From Liquorilactobacillus capillatus DSM 19910 (lineage in GTDB: Bacteria > Bacillota > Bacilli > Lactobacillales > Lactobacillaceae), in the NCBI RefSeq assembly GCF_001434915.1, contig NZ_AZEF01000032.1:24691-88690 (forward strand): DNA of 64,000 nucleotides. Reading direction: 5' to 3'. The position numbers and the translations under genes are program-made. Below the pieces are notes generated by a model that was not told where the DNA came from, made no database searches, and saw nothing but the letters and a program-made list of their open reading frames with translations. Every line of letters begins with the position of its first letter. Positions within the stretch are counted from its first letter, which is position 1. Positions 28,526 to 37,850 of the stretch are shown in pieces.

Positions 28526-30355
28526 ATGAACAAGAAAATAGTTATTACAGTAGTGACAGCAGCTGTAACGACATTTACAATTAATACGGCTGTAGCTGAG
28601 GCAGATGAAACTCCTTCAACCGCAGCTGCAAGAATAGCAGATACAGTAGATACAACAGATCAAGCAAAAGAGCCGATTACAGCTAATAAACAAACTGATA
28701 CTGGTAGTCAAATCAAGGTGACGGATACAGCTACAAAAGAAGTACAGCCGCAAGAGGCAGTTACTGCCAGTATCAATACCAATGGTGCTCAACAAGCTAA
28801 AATAATAGCGCTGGCAACCGCAAGTAGCAAGTCTTCAGTAGAACAGCAACAACAAACAGCTGTTTTAACTCAAAAGTATACAGCGGACCAAAACCGTGCT
28901 GATCAAGAATTGACTGCTCAGACAATAAAAGCTAAGGATACATACGCCTCACAAACAGCACTTCAGCAACAGAACAATACCGAAAAACAAAAAGAAGCGC
29001 AAGCAAAAGTAGAGCAAGCACAGACTGAAGCGCAGAAGACCGCAGCAGAGAAAATTACGGCAGCTACCCCTAATGCACAGACCAATGCTCCTACAGAAGC
29101 ATATGAGCCAGGTCATGCAATCAACTCTGAGACAGATCTGCCTACAAAGTTAGTAGAACCACAGATTACTGATGCAACAACACCAACTTATTATGATTAC
29201 TACGGTTATCGTGGCGGAGCTGATACTTCGGCTCAAATCGACGGTTCTCTAGATAAAGCTCAGCAATATGAATTGGCAGATTATACGTTAACATTGCTTA
29301 ATGATTGGCGTGCAGCGCGGGGATTGACAAAAATCCACTATAATCAAAATGTTGAGGAAGCAACGCTGGCTTTAGTTGCCTTGCGAAATAAAGAGAATAA
29401 AGATTTTGATCATATTACTTTTAATGAGCAGGAAACAAGCATCTTTGACCAACGTGGTTTGAACTTAGTGGGTGAAAATCTTGGCGTGTCAATGCCGCAA
29501 AAGACAACTTTACTGCAGTTGAAGGTTGAGACGTTGAATGCCATTACTGCCATGATCTGGCAGGATGAAGCTCATTATAATGGACATCTGCAGAACTTTG
29601 CTACGGCTGAATATATGGGCTTTGGCGTCCAAGCTAATCCCAAGATGGCCTATCCGTACCAACTTGTTTTTGAAATGGCGGAACTCAGTAATTCAGATGT
29701 CCAAGCCCCAGATATCGAGTTAACAGCGGAAAAAAAGATCGATGATAAGCGTGTAGCTGCAAGAGCACAGTTGGTTAGAACAGATCCGGGACTTATGGCG
29801 GCAAATAGGGCATTAGCCAAGCTTGAAATAGAAAACCAACAACAGTTGTTAAGTTTACAACAGCAGCAAGCTACAGCGTTAGCACAACTTAAAGCAAACC
29901 ACACAGCTGAGTTAGGTAAATTGACGGTAGCATACCAAGCAGAGCTTGCAGCTTTGCAGCTAAAGAAACAGCCTCAACTGACAACATTAGCAAAAAAGGC
30001 TACACCAGCAAAACAGTCAAAGAGAAAAATAACAAATCAAACAGAGACTTCCAGTAAGACAGTAAGAACAAGTCGACTTGAGTTGGTACAAAGAGTGAAG
30101 TTTCCGTCGCTGACATCAGCTAAAAATACGACGCATCAATTAGTTGTAGGACCAAAAAAGGTTGGAAATACGGTAGAGACGTCCAAGGAAGACCAAATAA
30201 ACCAAACTAAGAGAAACAAACAACACTTACCACAATTAGGCAATACAGCAAAAACAGAGGTATCAGTGCTTGGGATGATCATTTCTATTTTGACCGGAAT
30301 TTGCGGGGTGAAGGCAATAATTGCTAAACACAGAAAAGGCCGATCTCTGAAGTAG
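28526..30355 (+). CDS. Sortase-anchored CAP-domain surface protein (SEC10/PgrA type)
   Basis: This 609-residue secreted protein has a signal peptide at about 1-27 (MNKKIVITVVTAAVTTFTIN). An Ala/Gln/Thr-rich region with coiled-coil potential spans about 60-190. The CAP/SCP-like domain lies at about 235-395, with YTLTLLNDWRAARGL, FDHITFNEQE, NLVGENLGV and NGHLQNFATAEYMGFGVQ. A second coiled coil runs from about 410 to 490. The C-terminal sorting signal is LPQLG at about 568-572, followed by a hydrophobic stretch and KHRKGRSLK. Related lactobacillar proteins are labelled SEC10/PgrA surface exclusion proteins. The role is unknown, perhaps adhesion or cell-wall interaction. The frame extends to 28508; ATG 28526 gives the proper signal peptide. 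Confidence 0.85.
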   Translation: MNKKIVITVVTAAVTTFTINTAVAEADETPSTAAARIADTVDTTDQAKEPITANKQTDTGSQIKVTDTATKEVQPQEAVTASINTNGAQQAKIIALATASSKSSVEQQQQTAVLTQKYTADQNRADQELTAQTIKAKDTYASQTALQQQNNTEKQKEAQAKVEQAQTEAQKTAAEKITAATPNAQTNAPTEAYEPGHAINSETDLPTKLVEPQITDATTPTYYDYYGYRGGADTSAQIDGSLDKAQQYELADYTLTLLNDWRAARGLTKIHYNQNVEEATLALVALRNKENKDFDHITFNEQETSIFDQRGLNLVGENLGVSMPQKTTLLQLKVETLNAITAMIWQDEAHYNGHLQNFATAEYMGFGVQANPKMAYPYQLVFEMAELSNSDVQAPDIELTAEKKIDDKRVAARAQLVRTDPGLMAANRALAKLEIENQQQLLSLQQQQATALAQLKANHTAELGKLTVAYQAELAALQLKKQPQLTTLAKKATPAKQSKRKITNQTETSSKTVRTSRLELVQRVKFPSLTSAKNTTHQLVVGPKKVGNTVETSKEDQINQTKRNKQHLPQLGNTAKTEVSVLGMIISILTGICGVKAIIAKHRKGRSLK

Positions 30356-30622
30356 GATATATTGTATAAGTTAAAGCGGCAGAGACATGTTTATAATTTT
30401 TGTCCGGCTCTGCGGTGAATAGTTTTAGTGGAAGATTTATCTTTATTAAGAAATGATTATCGCAGTTAAGCTCTAATTTAAATGAGGTAATTATTTTTTA
30501 TTGTTCTTAAAAGCAAAAAAATATGATTATAAAAGTTAAAATATGTTTATGCTATAATTAAAAACGAACTATTAGCAAGATAATATGATTAATGTTCATC
30601 GTTATGGGTGGAGGTCTAATGG

Positions 30623-31168
30623 ATGCAGGAATATTATGACTTAAAAATAGGTAAATTAACGCGACGGTTACCGGTGGTAAAACTTAATGCTGATGTAGCT
30701 ATTGCTTCGTTTGTCCTTTTAGGTGATGCGGAGCTAACTCGTTATACAGCTGAAAAATTAGCCCAGAAAATTAATTTTGAATTTGATTATCTCGTGACAA
30801 TGGAAAGTAAAGGGATCCCGCTTGCGCAAGAAATGTGCCATTTCCTAAATAAACCACGGTATATTGTTTTACGCAAAAGTGTCAAAGATTACATGAATTT
30901 ACCGTTAAGTATATCAGTCAGTACAGTTACGACGAGCGCCCCACAGCAATTAGTCCTTGATAGTAATGACGCAACACTGTTAAAGGGAAAGCAAGTTGTT
31001 ATTATTGATGATGTTATAAGTAGTGGTGGTTCAATTACAGCTGCTGAGAAACTTTTACGCAAGGCACAAGCAAACGTAGTCGCGCGTTTAGCTATTTTGG
31101 CAGAGGGTGCCGCTTCTGAACGTACGGATATCGAATATTTAGAGAAACTGCCGTTATTTGACCTTTGA
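30623..31168 (+). CDS. Phosphoribosyltransferase family protein (purine type)
   Basis: This 181-residue type I PRTase has the PRPP loop VVIIDDVISSGGSITAAEKLL (about 127-147). The pyrophosphate loop region is YLVTMESKGIPLAQEM. The N-terminus, YYDLKIGKLTRRLPVVKLN, resembles adenine/xanthine PRTase-like proteins of lactobacilli, but it is neither clearly Apt nor Xpt. The substrate is not determined. The GGTGGAGG site sets the ATG. It is followed by a terminator shared with the convergent oxidoreductase. Confidence 0.82.
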   Translation: MQEYYDLKIGKLTRRLPVVKLNADVAIASFVLLGDAELTRYTAEKLAQKINFEFDYLVTMESKGIPLAQEMCHFLNKPRYIVLRKSVKDYMNLPLSISVSTVTTSAPQQLVLDSNDATLLKGKQVVIIDDVISSGGSITAAEKLLRKAQANVVARLAILAEGAASERTDIEYLEKLPLFDL

Positions 31169-31193
31169 ACTTTTAGAATTTGATTAAAATAAT

Positions 31194-31236
31194 CCCCAGT
31201 AACAAGGCCATTGAAGGCATTCTTACTGGGGGTTTT
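31194..31236. terminator. Terminator between convergent genes
   Basis: CCCCAGTAA (31194-31202) pairs with TTACTGGGG (31223-31231). TTTT follows, and AAAATAAT precedes the left arm, so it may work in both directions. Confidence 0.8.
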
Positions 31237-31259
31237 GATTTGAAGTAAAATTGTTTGCG

Positions 31260-32594
31260 CTATAGTAGTTCCCAAGAGGCTGAACTAATTGTTGGGAAAA
31301 GGTGAATCAAACGTTCGGCTTGTTCAGGCGCTAGGTTTAGTTCAATTGCCGGCAACAAACTATTAATAACATCTTCGGCATGTTCACTAACCTCCGTTGC
31401 ACCAACAAGGTGATGCTCTTTATCGAAGACAAGTGCGTTCTCGCCAAATGTTTCACGTGTAACTTGTCGATACCAATTATCTAAAACATTATTTTTAACG
31501 ACAGTGTAAGCAGGATTATTTTCTGCTTCAGCAACAGATACACCAACGCGAGCAATCCGAGGAGATGTGAAGACAACTGAAGGGATTGCTGGATAGTCGA
31601 TAGGTGAGCTTGTCTCACCGGCAAAAAGGTGCATTAGATAAGTTGATTCAAAAATAGCGGTAGGGGTCAACTGAGGCTGCTCTTTCTTGATAACATCACC
31701 GCTAGCATAGATGTTAGTAACTGTGGTCTGCAAATGATCATTAACAATAATACCTGCAGAATCGTACTCAACACCAATTTTAGCAAGTCCAAGATTCTCA
31801 ACGTTTGGGATTCGACCGCTAGCATCAAGGATCCAATCAACACTAAGATTCTTGTTTTCTGCATAGTAGATAGTTGTTTTCGTTCCATCTTTTTTAAAAT
31901 GTGAGATACCAGCATTACGAATGAACTGGACACCACGTTTTTCTAAGTCCGTGATGATATGTTCAACGAAAGGCTGATAGAACCGGCGTAAGGCTTTTTC
32001 CTTGTGCATAAGAACAGTAACTTCAGAGCCAAAAGCATTCGCAATAGTAGCAAATTCTAAGCTGACGTAACCTGCACCGATAATTGCAATTTTAGCAGGT
32101 AATTCTTGGAGATTCATAAATTCAGAGCTATCGTGTGCCAATTCACTGCCAGGGATAGCTAACCGATGTGGGCGCAGACCAGTTGCAATAACAATTTTAG
32201 CCGCAGTTACGTGCTGGCCTTCAACATCAAGGGTATGTTGATCAAGAAACTCCCCACGTCCGTGAAGTAGTGTCACACCATGGTCGACTAACAACCCACC
32301 GATAAAGTCAGGTAAACCTTTGATGACATCATGTTTATGCGCAACCGTCTTGGGCCAGTTCAAGGAAATAGGTGTGGTAACAATTCCTTGAAGGTCTTCA
32401 ACTTGCCGTTGCAAAGGAACCGGTGCATCTAATGTGATTTTAGCGTTACAGCCGCGGTTGGGACAGGTTCCACCAATTAAGCCGCTTTCAATCACAGCAA
32501 CTTTAAAGCCTTTACTTGCCAGTGGAATAGCTCCATCAAAAGCACCGTGCCCGCTGCCAAGATAGAGGACATCATAATCATACTTTTTTTCCAT
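31260..32594 (-). CDS. Flavin disulfide oxidoreductase-like (Lpd/glutathione reductase family), atypical C-terminus
   Basis: This 444-residue class I pyridine nucleotide-disulfide oxidoreductase has the FAD motif VLYLGSGHGAFDGAIPLASKG (about 9-29), the redox pair GGTCPNRGCNAKI (about 41-53, Cys-x4-Cys), the NAD(P) motif IAIIGAGYVSLEFA, and the FAD motif NIYASGDVI. Canonical members end with a His-Pro-Thr-x-Ser-Glu motif that provides the catalytic His-Glu pair. Here the corresponding segment reads LFPTISSASWELL, with Phe for His and Ser for Glu. It is therefore not a standard Lpd or Gor. Its partner substrate is unknown. A canonical Lpd is at 50916. Confidence 0.85.
   Translation of the reverse strand: MEKKYDYDVLYLGSGHGAFDGAIPLASKGFKVAVIESGLIGGTCPNRGCNAKITLDAPVPLQRQVEDLQGIVTTPISLNWPKTVAHKHDVIKGLPDFIGGLLVDHGVTLLHGRGEFLDQHTLDVEGQHVTAAKIVIATGLRPHRLAIPGSELAHDSSEFMNLQELPAKIAIIGAGYVSLEFATIANAFGSEVTVLMHKEKALRRFYQPFVEHIITDLEKRGVQFIRNAGISHFKKDGTKTTIYYAENKNLSVDWILDASGRIPNVENLGLAKIGVEYDSAGIIVNDHLQTTVTNIYASGDVIKKEQPQLTPTAIFESTYLMHLFAGETSSPIDYPAIPSVVFTSPRIARVGVSVAEAENNPAYTVVKNNVLDNWYRQVTRETFGENALVFDKEHHLVGATEVSEHAEDVINSLLPAIELNLAPEQAERLIHLFPTISSASWELL
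31449..31464. promoter_or_regulatory. parS-like site, 14 of 16 bases
   Basis: TGTTTCACGTGTAACT differs from the bacterial parS consensus TGTTTCACGTGAAACA at two positions. It lies inside the flavin oxidoreductase coding region, about 19 kb from parB. Intragenic parS sites are normal. Occupancy is unproven. Confidence 0.5.
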
Positions 32595-32683
32595 ATAACC
32601 AGCCTCCTATTGTTTTTTCTCTCTCTTCCACAGTAGCGCAGGGCGGTGTTATGGACAAAGTAAATGCTCAATTAATGAATTTC

Positions 32684-33868
32684 CTAATCTATGCCAGTAT
32701 AATCTGTTTGAATCTGCTTATCTTTAAGAAAATCAAGTGCAAATTGTTTATAAAAGTTGATAGCATTTAAATAATCATCTATCTCGACGTATTCGTTACT
32801 TTGGTGTGAAGTGGCAGAGCCTGGCCCAATCTCAATACTATCGAAGTGACCTTTAGCCTGTAGAAACTCGGCACCATCATTTGCACCCGAGCTGCCGGTG
32901 ACCTTGGCGACTGAACCTAAAACTTGTAGGTGTGTTTTTTGAGCCAGCTGGATAATACGTGAATCGGGGTTGCCCGCAATTGCTTCTTCAGGGAAACTGT
33001 AGGCAATTGCTAATTTAAAACCTTCCTTTTGGTTTAGTTCAGCGATAATTGACTCTAGTTCATCATAAAAATACTGATTGGGATAGGCTGGAATGGTGCG
33101 AATATTGCCCATTAATTCAGCATATGAAGGTATACTGTTAACTTGCTCACCACCCTTTATTTTAGTGATACTGTGGGTCACACCGCCAAGAACAGCATCT
33201 GTTTCGGTAAATTTCAGTAACCTTTCTAGTGCAAGATGGTAGAAGACGATTAGATTATCAATCGCATTGATGCCATGCTGTGGTTCGGCACTATGTGCGG
33301 CCTTACCGTAAGAAATAACTTTATAGTCAATAACGCCACGAGCAGTGTAAACGATTTTTTGCATTCTAGATGTTGGTTCTGCAACGATCAGCCCGGCTAG
33401 ATTATCGGCAAAGCCTTGTTTAGTTAGCTGGGCAGCACCGTACTCACCAGTTTCCTCTCCAACAGTTGCTAGAAGACGAAGCTTGCCTGGGAGATCTACT
33501 TTTTGTTCTAAAAGTTCAAGTAGGGTTACTACAAGTGCGGCTAGCCCACTCTTCATGTCGGTAGCACCCCGACCGTAGATTTTATGATCAGCAATTACTG
33601 CCGCAAAGGGATCATAATTCCAGTCAGCTCGATTTCCCGGAGCAACAACATCCATATGTCCGCTAAGCCCAAGTATCGGGCCTTTATTTTTCCCAATGGT
33701 CAAGACGAGATTGTCACGGTTAGGGGCATAATTAATTTTTTGAATATCAACGTCAGGATAGGGTGAAAAAAGTGAACTGATGTAATCAGCCACTTGTGTT
33801 TCGTTGTTATTGACAGAGTTAATTTGAATCATTTTTTGTAGAATTTCGATTTTCTTTTGAGTCTTCAT
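32684..33868 (-). CDS. M20 family metallopeptidase (ArgE/DapE type)
   Basis: This protein of about 394 residues has metal ligands visible in GLSGHMDVVAPG (His, Asp), GRGATDMKSGLAALV (Asp), and ATVGEETGEYGAAQL (Glu-Glu). The lid domain contains AEPQHGINAIDNL. The family includes succinyl-diaminopimelate desuccinylase, acetylornithine deacetylase and dipeptidases, and the substrate here is open. The start at 33868 is chosen from AAGAGGT 8 bases upstream rather than the upstream ATG. A paralogue lies at 45909 in the Met operon. Confidence 0.86.
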   Translation of the reverse strand: MKTQKKIEILQKMIQINSVNNNETQVADYISSLFSPYPDVDIQKINYAPNRDNLVLTIGKNKGPILGLSGHMDVVAPGNRADWNYDPFAAVIADHKIYGRGATDMKSGLAALVVTLLELLEQKVDLPGKLRLLATVGEETGEYGAAQLTKQGFADNLAGLIVAEPTSRMQKIVYTARGVIDYKVISYGKAAHSAEPQHGINAIDNLIVFYHLALERLLKFTETDAVLGGVTHSITKIKGGEQVNSIPSYAELMGNIRTIPAYPNQYFYDELESIIAELNQKEGFKLAIAYSFPEEAIAGNPDSRIIQLAQKTHLQVLGSVAKVTGSSGANDGAEFLQAKGHFDSIEIGPGSATSHQSNEYVEIDDYLNAINFYKQFALDFLKDKQIQTDYTGID

Positions 33869-34042
33869 CAACTGGACCTCTTTTTTCATTATTTACTTGA
33901 ACCACCATTATACACTTTTGATGAATTTTTTAATATCATAATGTTTAAAAAACCATCTTTTGAATATTTACTGTGAAATTCGGCGAATGAGCTGGTCTTT
34001 GTTATACTCAATGCAGATGAAAAAAATGAAAGGACTATAAAA

Positions 34043-34462
34043 GTGAAGAAAAATATTTATGTAGTGGGTGCAGTTTTGCTTAATGAAGATAAAATTTTAG
34101 CAGCTAAGCGTGCTGAAGGACGGACATTAGGTGGGATGTGGGAATTTCCTGGCGGTAAAGTTGAAAAAGGAGAGACGCCGCAGGCTGCTTTGAAACGGGA
34201 ATTGGCAGAAGAGTTTTCAGACCAGATTACTGTGGGCCCGCAGGCTGCAAAGACGGCTGTGTATGAATATAAATTTGGAATAATTCACTTAACTGTTTAT
34301 TATGCCCGCTTGCTGACAAGAAACTTTAAGTTGATTGCACATAGTCGAATTCGCTGGGTCAGTCAAACAGAATTGACAAGTCTGGAGTGGGCACCAGCTG
34401 ATTGGCCAATTATTTGGGAGCTTGAACACACCGATCTGAAACAGGTGAAATTCTATGACTGA
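34043..34462 (+). CDS. MutT-like Nudix hydrolase
   Basis: The protein has 139 residues. The Nudix box spans about residues 39-61 (GGKVEKGETPQAALKREL, then AEEF), with the catalytic Arg-Glu and Glu-Glu present and the usual Gly near the end replaced. The N-terminus, VVGAVLLNEDKILAAKRAEG, is like 8-oxo-dGTP or dCTP diphosphatases. The start is GTG with AAAGGA. It overlaps the PLD-helicase gene by 8 bases, so the two are co-translated; the Nudix enzyme may act on a nucleotide relevant to the helicase. Confidence 0.87.
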   Translation: MKKNIYVVGAVLLNEDKILAAKRAEGRTLGGMWEFPGGKVEKGETPQAALKRELAEEFSDQITVGPQAAKTAVYEYKFGIIHLTVYYARLLTRNFKLIAHSRIRWVSQTELTSLEWAPADWPIIWELEHTDLKQVKFYD

Positions 34463-37379
34463 TATGACAAGAGATGAATTGCAAGCCGCGGTGTTGAATG
34501 GTTATGTCGACCAAGATAAATATAATGCAGCTACTGAATTTTCACCGCAATTACTGAGCAATATTGAACAAGAAACTGTTTGGGAACATCTGAGGTTTGA
34601 ATTGAACAACTGTTCTAGTTTTACTTTTGCCGTTGCCTTCATTACAACCGATATGCTAACACCACTTAAAGTAGTTTTAGCTGATTTAAAAAGACATGGT
34701 GTCTATGGGAAGATCCTAACATCAAATTATTTGTACTTTAACCAGCCACAAGTCTTTGCTGAACTGCTTAAGTTAACAAATGTTGAAGTTAAGATTGCTC
34801 GGCAGGATGGCTTTCATGTTAAAGGGTATCTTTTCGAGCATGCTCAGCAGAACTATCAGTCTGTAATTATTGGCAGTTCTAACCTGACAAGAGCGGCATT
34901 ACTGCATAACTACGAGTGGAATATGCGTTTTACCTCATATGCTGCTGGCGCCATTACGGCTCAGCTTGCTGCAGAACTTGAGCGGGCGTGGGCTCAAGCA
35001 GTCCCACTGACGAAACAGTGGTTAAATGAATATACGCGGGATTTTGCTAAAAAAGCTCCCCTTCTTGGAACAAACGAATGGCAGTTACATGAAAAAAGGG
35101 CTGATTATACGGTCCAGGCTGAAGCGGAGGTCGTACCCAATAAGATGCAGCGTGCGGCCCTGCAGAATTTGCAGAAATTGCGGCAAAATGGGGAGAAAAA
35201 CGGCTTGGTTATTTCAGCAACAGGAACAGGTAAGACCTATTTAGGCGCTTTTGACGTCAAACAAGCAAAACCACAGCGTTTCTTATTCATTGCTCATCGT
35301 GAACAGATTCTGCAAAAAGCCCGGCTTAGTTTTCGGAAAGTTCTTGGTGGACCAGCAAGTGACTATGGCATACTGTCAGGTCAGCATGCCGAGAAAACAG
35401 CTAAGTATTTATTTGCAACTATTCAGACACTTGCTAAGCAGGAAAAACTACAACAATTTTCAACAACAGAATTTGATTATATTCTTATAGATGAGGCACA
35501 CCGAGCTGGAGCAGCAAGCTATCGTCGTATTTTAGCTTACTTTAAGCCGTCCTTTTTCCTAGGGATGACGGCAACACCTGAGCGGACTGATGATTTTAAT
35601 ATTTACCAATTATTTGGTTATAATATTGCGTATGAGATTAGACTACAGGATGCTTTGCATGAGCGGATGTTAACACCTTTTCACTATGTAGGTTTGCAAG
35701 ATTATGAGTATCAGGGGAAACTGCTTGATGATAAAGCTCCGCTGCGACATTTGGCCTCTGAACAAAGAGTAGCTTATGTGCTACAACAATTAGCATATTA
35801 TGGTTATTCCGGTAGTAAAGTTCATGGTTTGATTTTTTGTAGTCGTCAAAAGGAGGCTTATGAACTAGCCGAATTAATAACAGCCAAAGGGCATCCAGCG
35901 GTTGCATTAACGGATGAATCAATCAAAGTTCGTGAGCAAACAGTGGCGCTGCTTGAGGCAGGAGAGATTGAGTATATCGTGACAGTCAATATCTTTAACG
36001 AAGGAATTGATATTCCTTGTCTAAATCAGATTGTTATGCTGCGCAATACGCAATCCAGCATCGTTTTCATCCAACAGCTTGGGCGTGGTTTACGTAAATT
36101 TGCACATAAAGAATATGTAACTATTATTGATTTTATTGGAAACTACAAAAATAATTATTTGATACCGCTGGCGTTGACGGGGGACCGTTCCCGTAGTAAG
36201 GATAATGCGCGGGCAGAGCTTAGTTTACAGCCTACGATCGGTATCTCGACTATTAATTTTACGGAAGTTGCCCGCCAACAGATATATGCTTCATTGCAGA
36301 CCGTAAAGTTAGATTCACTACTGGAGATGCGTCAGGATTATAATGAACTGAAGTATAAGCTTGGACGTGTTCCTTTACTCAAGGATTTTGAGGAGTACGG
36401 TTCAATGGATCCAATTGTTTTTGCAAACAATAATTTGTTACCTAACTACTATCATTTCCTTTTGAAAATGAAAGAACCATTCAAGCTAACAAGCTATCAA
36501 GATAAAGTTCTATACTTTATGACAAAAGAACTATTAAATGGGATGCGGTCCCACGAGCTATTACTGCTGCAAAGTTTGCTGCGACAGCAAGAAATAACGG
36601 GGGAAAAATTTAAACAACTACTAGTTGCCAATGGTTGTTACGTTAATACCGCAGTTTTAACATCAATCGATGCTATTTTAAGTCTGACATTCTTTCACAT
36701 CAAGGCAGGCAAAGAGTTTAAATCTGATAAATATGGAGGGCAGCCGCTGGTTGTTCACGTGGAAGATAAATATAAATTAGCTTCGCAGCTGGTAGCAGCA
36801 TTGGCTGATCCAGAGTTCAAAAAGCTTTTTAATGATGTCCTTGAAACTGGACTTAGTAAAACACGGAAGTTTGATCAGAAGGACTTGTTTACCCTTTATC
36901 AAAAGTATACACGTAAGGATGTCTGTCGACTTTTAAATTGGAAAAAGGATGTCAGTGCACCAATGTATGGTTATCGCGTTGGCACGGATGCATGTCCGAT
37001 CTTTATCACATATACCAAGGATCCCAGTGGTAAACGCAAAGGCGAAAATTACCAGAATGAGTTTCTAAATACGGCTGTGATTCGCTGGTTTACCCGCAGT
37101 CCACGTCACTTGTACTCAGATGAAGTCCGTAAGTTACTGCAAGTAGATAACGAAGGCAAGCCAGTTGTTAAGATTCATTTATTTGTTAAAAAAAGTGATG
37201 CTGAGGGTAAGGACTTCTATTATTTAGGTGAATGTGAAATTATTAAGAATTCTGCAACTGAGAAGATGATTCTGGGCAAGAATGGCCGCCAGAAAGCAAT
37301 TGTGGCACTGCAGTTGCGACTTAAAACACCGGTACAATATCGCTACTATACACTATTAACTGCTGAAAATAAAAAATAA
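34455..37379 (+). CDS. PLD-nuclease/DEAH helicase fusion with DUF3427
   Basis: The protein has 974 residues. The N-terminal PLD/HKD-like domain is at about 35-190, with HVKGYLF (His121, Lys123) and GSSNLT (140-145). The SF2 helicase core is at about 230-600: Walker A SATGTGKTYLGA (254-265), DEAH (346-349), GMTATPERTD and QQLGRGLRKF. A C-terminal DUF3427 region runs from about 640. It is likely a DNA-acting nuclease-helicase of COG3886/COG1061 type. Adjacent Nudix genes recur with this family. A role in DNA repair or phage defence is possible but not shown. Confidence 0.88.
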   Translation: MTDMTRDELQAAVLNGYVDQDKYNAATEFSPQLLSNIEQETVWEHLRFELNNCSSFTFAVAFITTDMLTPLKVVLADLKRHGVYGKILTSNYLYFNQPQVFAELLKLTNVEVKIARQDGFHVKGYLFEHAQQNYQSVIIGSSNLTRAALLHNYEWNMRFTSYAAGAITAQLAAELERAWAQAVPLTKQWLNEYTRDFAKKAPLLGTNEWQLHEKRADYTVQAEAEVVPNKMQRAALQNLQKLRQNGEKNGLVISATGTGKTYLGAFDVKQAKPQRFLFIAHREQILQKARLSFRKVLGGPASDYGILSGQHAEKTAKYLFATIQTLAKQEKLQQFSTTEFDYILIDEAHRAGAASYRRILAYFKPSFFLGMTATPERTDDFNIYQLFGYNIAYEIRLQDALHERMLTPFHYVGLQDYEYQGKLLDDKAPLRHLASEQRVAYVLQQLAYYGYSGSKVHGLIFCSRQKEAYELAELITAKGHPAVALTDESIKVREQTVALLEAGEIEYIVTVNIFNEGIDIPCLNQIVMLRNTQSSIVFIQQLGRGLRKFAHKEYVTIIDFIGNYKNNYLIPLALTGDRSRSKDNARAELSLQPTIGISTINFTEVARQQIYASLQTVKLDSLLEMRQDYNELKYKLGRVPLLKDFEEYGSMDPIVFANNNLLPNYYHFLLKMKEPFKLTSYQDKVLYFMTKELLNGMRSHELLLLQSLLRQQEITGEKFKQLLVANGCYVNTAVLTSIDAILSLTFFHIKAGKEFKSDKYGGQPLVVHVEDKYKLASQLVAALADPEFKKLFNDVLETGLSKTRKFDQKDLFTLYQKYTRKDVCRLLNWKKDVSAPMYGYRVGTDACPIFITYTKDPSGKRKGENYQNEFLNTAVIRWFTRSPRHLYSDEVRKLLQVDNEGKPVVKIHLFVKKSDAEGKDFYYLGECEIIKNSATEKMILGKNGRQKAIVALQLRLKTPVQYRYYTLLTAENKK

Positions 37380-37394
37380 TAAATAAAAAAATAA

Positions 37395-37427
37395 TTGACT
37401 TATGATATCTAAATGATATCATATAAT
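37395..37427 (+). promoter_or_regulatory. Promoter with embedded palindrome ahead of the RHH-NfeD-like gene
   Basis: TTGACT (37395-37400) is followed at once by the perfect inverted repeat TATGATATC-TAAAT-GATATCATA (37401-37423). The -10 is either TATCAT at 37417-37422 (16-base spacer) or TATAAT at 37422-37427 (21-base spacer). A repressor on the palindrome would block RNA polymerase. The RHH protein encoded next is the natural candidate. Confidence 0.7.
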
Positions 37428-37469
37428 ATATTGATCAAACTGATCTCAACTTGCAAGGAAGTGATCTTC

Positions 37470-37820
37470 ATGGAGGACATGGCAACATTCTTATTGCGGA
37501 TGCCGCAGGCTTTGAAGCGAAAGTTGGAACAGCGTGCCAAACAGGAAAATAGAAGTGTTAATAGCTTGTTGCAAACGATGATCGAGAATGAACTTGAGTC
37601 GCTTAAGCAAATAGATACAGTAACTTCGCTTGAACATCGTCAGTTTATTGGGCAGGTCATCTCCAGTAAACAAATTGATCAGGAGAATGGATTGGTACAA
37701 GTAAATGGGATCTTTTATCGTTATTTGATTGAAAGTAACCAGAATTTTGATTCAACTAAGAGTTATATCGTGATTGAAGCTAACGGTAATATATTAACGT
37801 TGCGACCAGTTGTACTATAA
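37470..37820 (+). CDS. Ribbon-helix-helix protein with NfeD-like C-terminal domain
   Basis: The protein has 116 residues. An Arc/MetJ-type ribbon-helix-helix is at about 5-42, with strand TFLLRMP, then LKRKLEQRAKQENRSVNSLL. The C-terminal part, at about 58-116, looks like the OB fold of NfeD: GLVQVNGIFYRYLI, then SYIVIEANGNILTLRPV. No membrane segment is present, unlike ordinary NfeD. The frame opens at 37413; ATG 37470 has AAGGAAGTGA. NfeD proteins are partners of stomatins, and a stomatin gene follows 30 bases later. The RHH part is clear. The NfeD assignment is by eye and less certain. Confidence 0.7.
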   Translation: MEDMATFLLRMPQALKRKLEQRAKQENRSVNSLLQTMIENELESLKQIDTVTSLEHRQFIGQVISSKQIDQENGLVQVNGIFYRYLIESNQNFDSTKSYIVIEANGNILTLRPVVL

Positions 37821-37850
37821 ACTTGTCCAGCGCTGCAGGGGGAATTTACA

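Noticed and set aside
36751..36766. TTGTTCACGTGGAAGA as a second parS
   Set aside because: Only 12 of 16 positions match the consensus.
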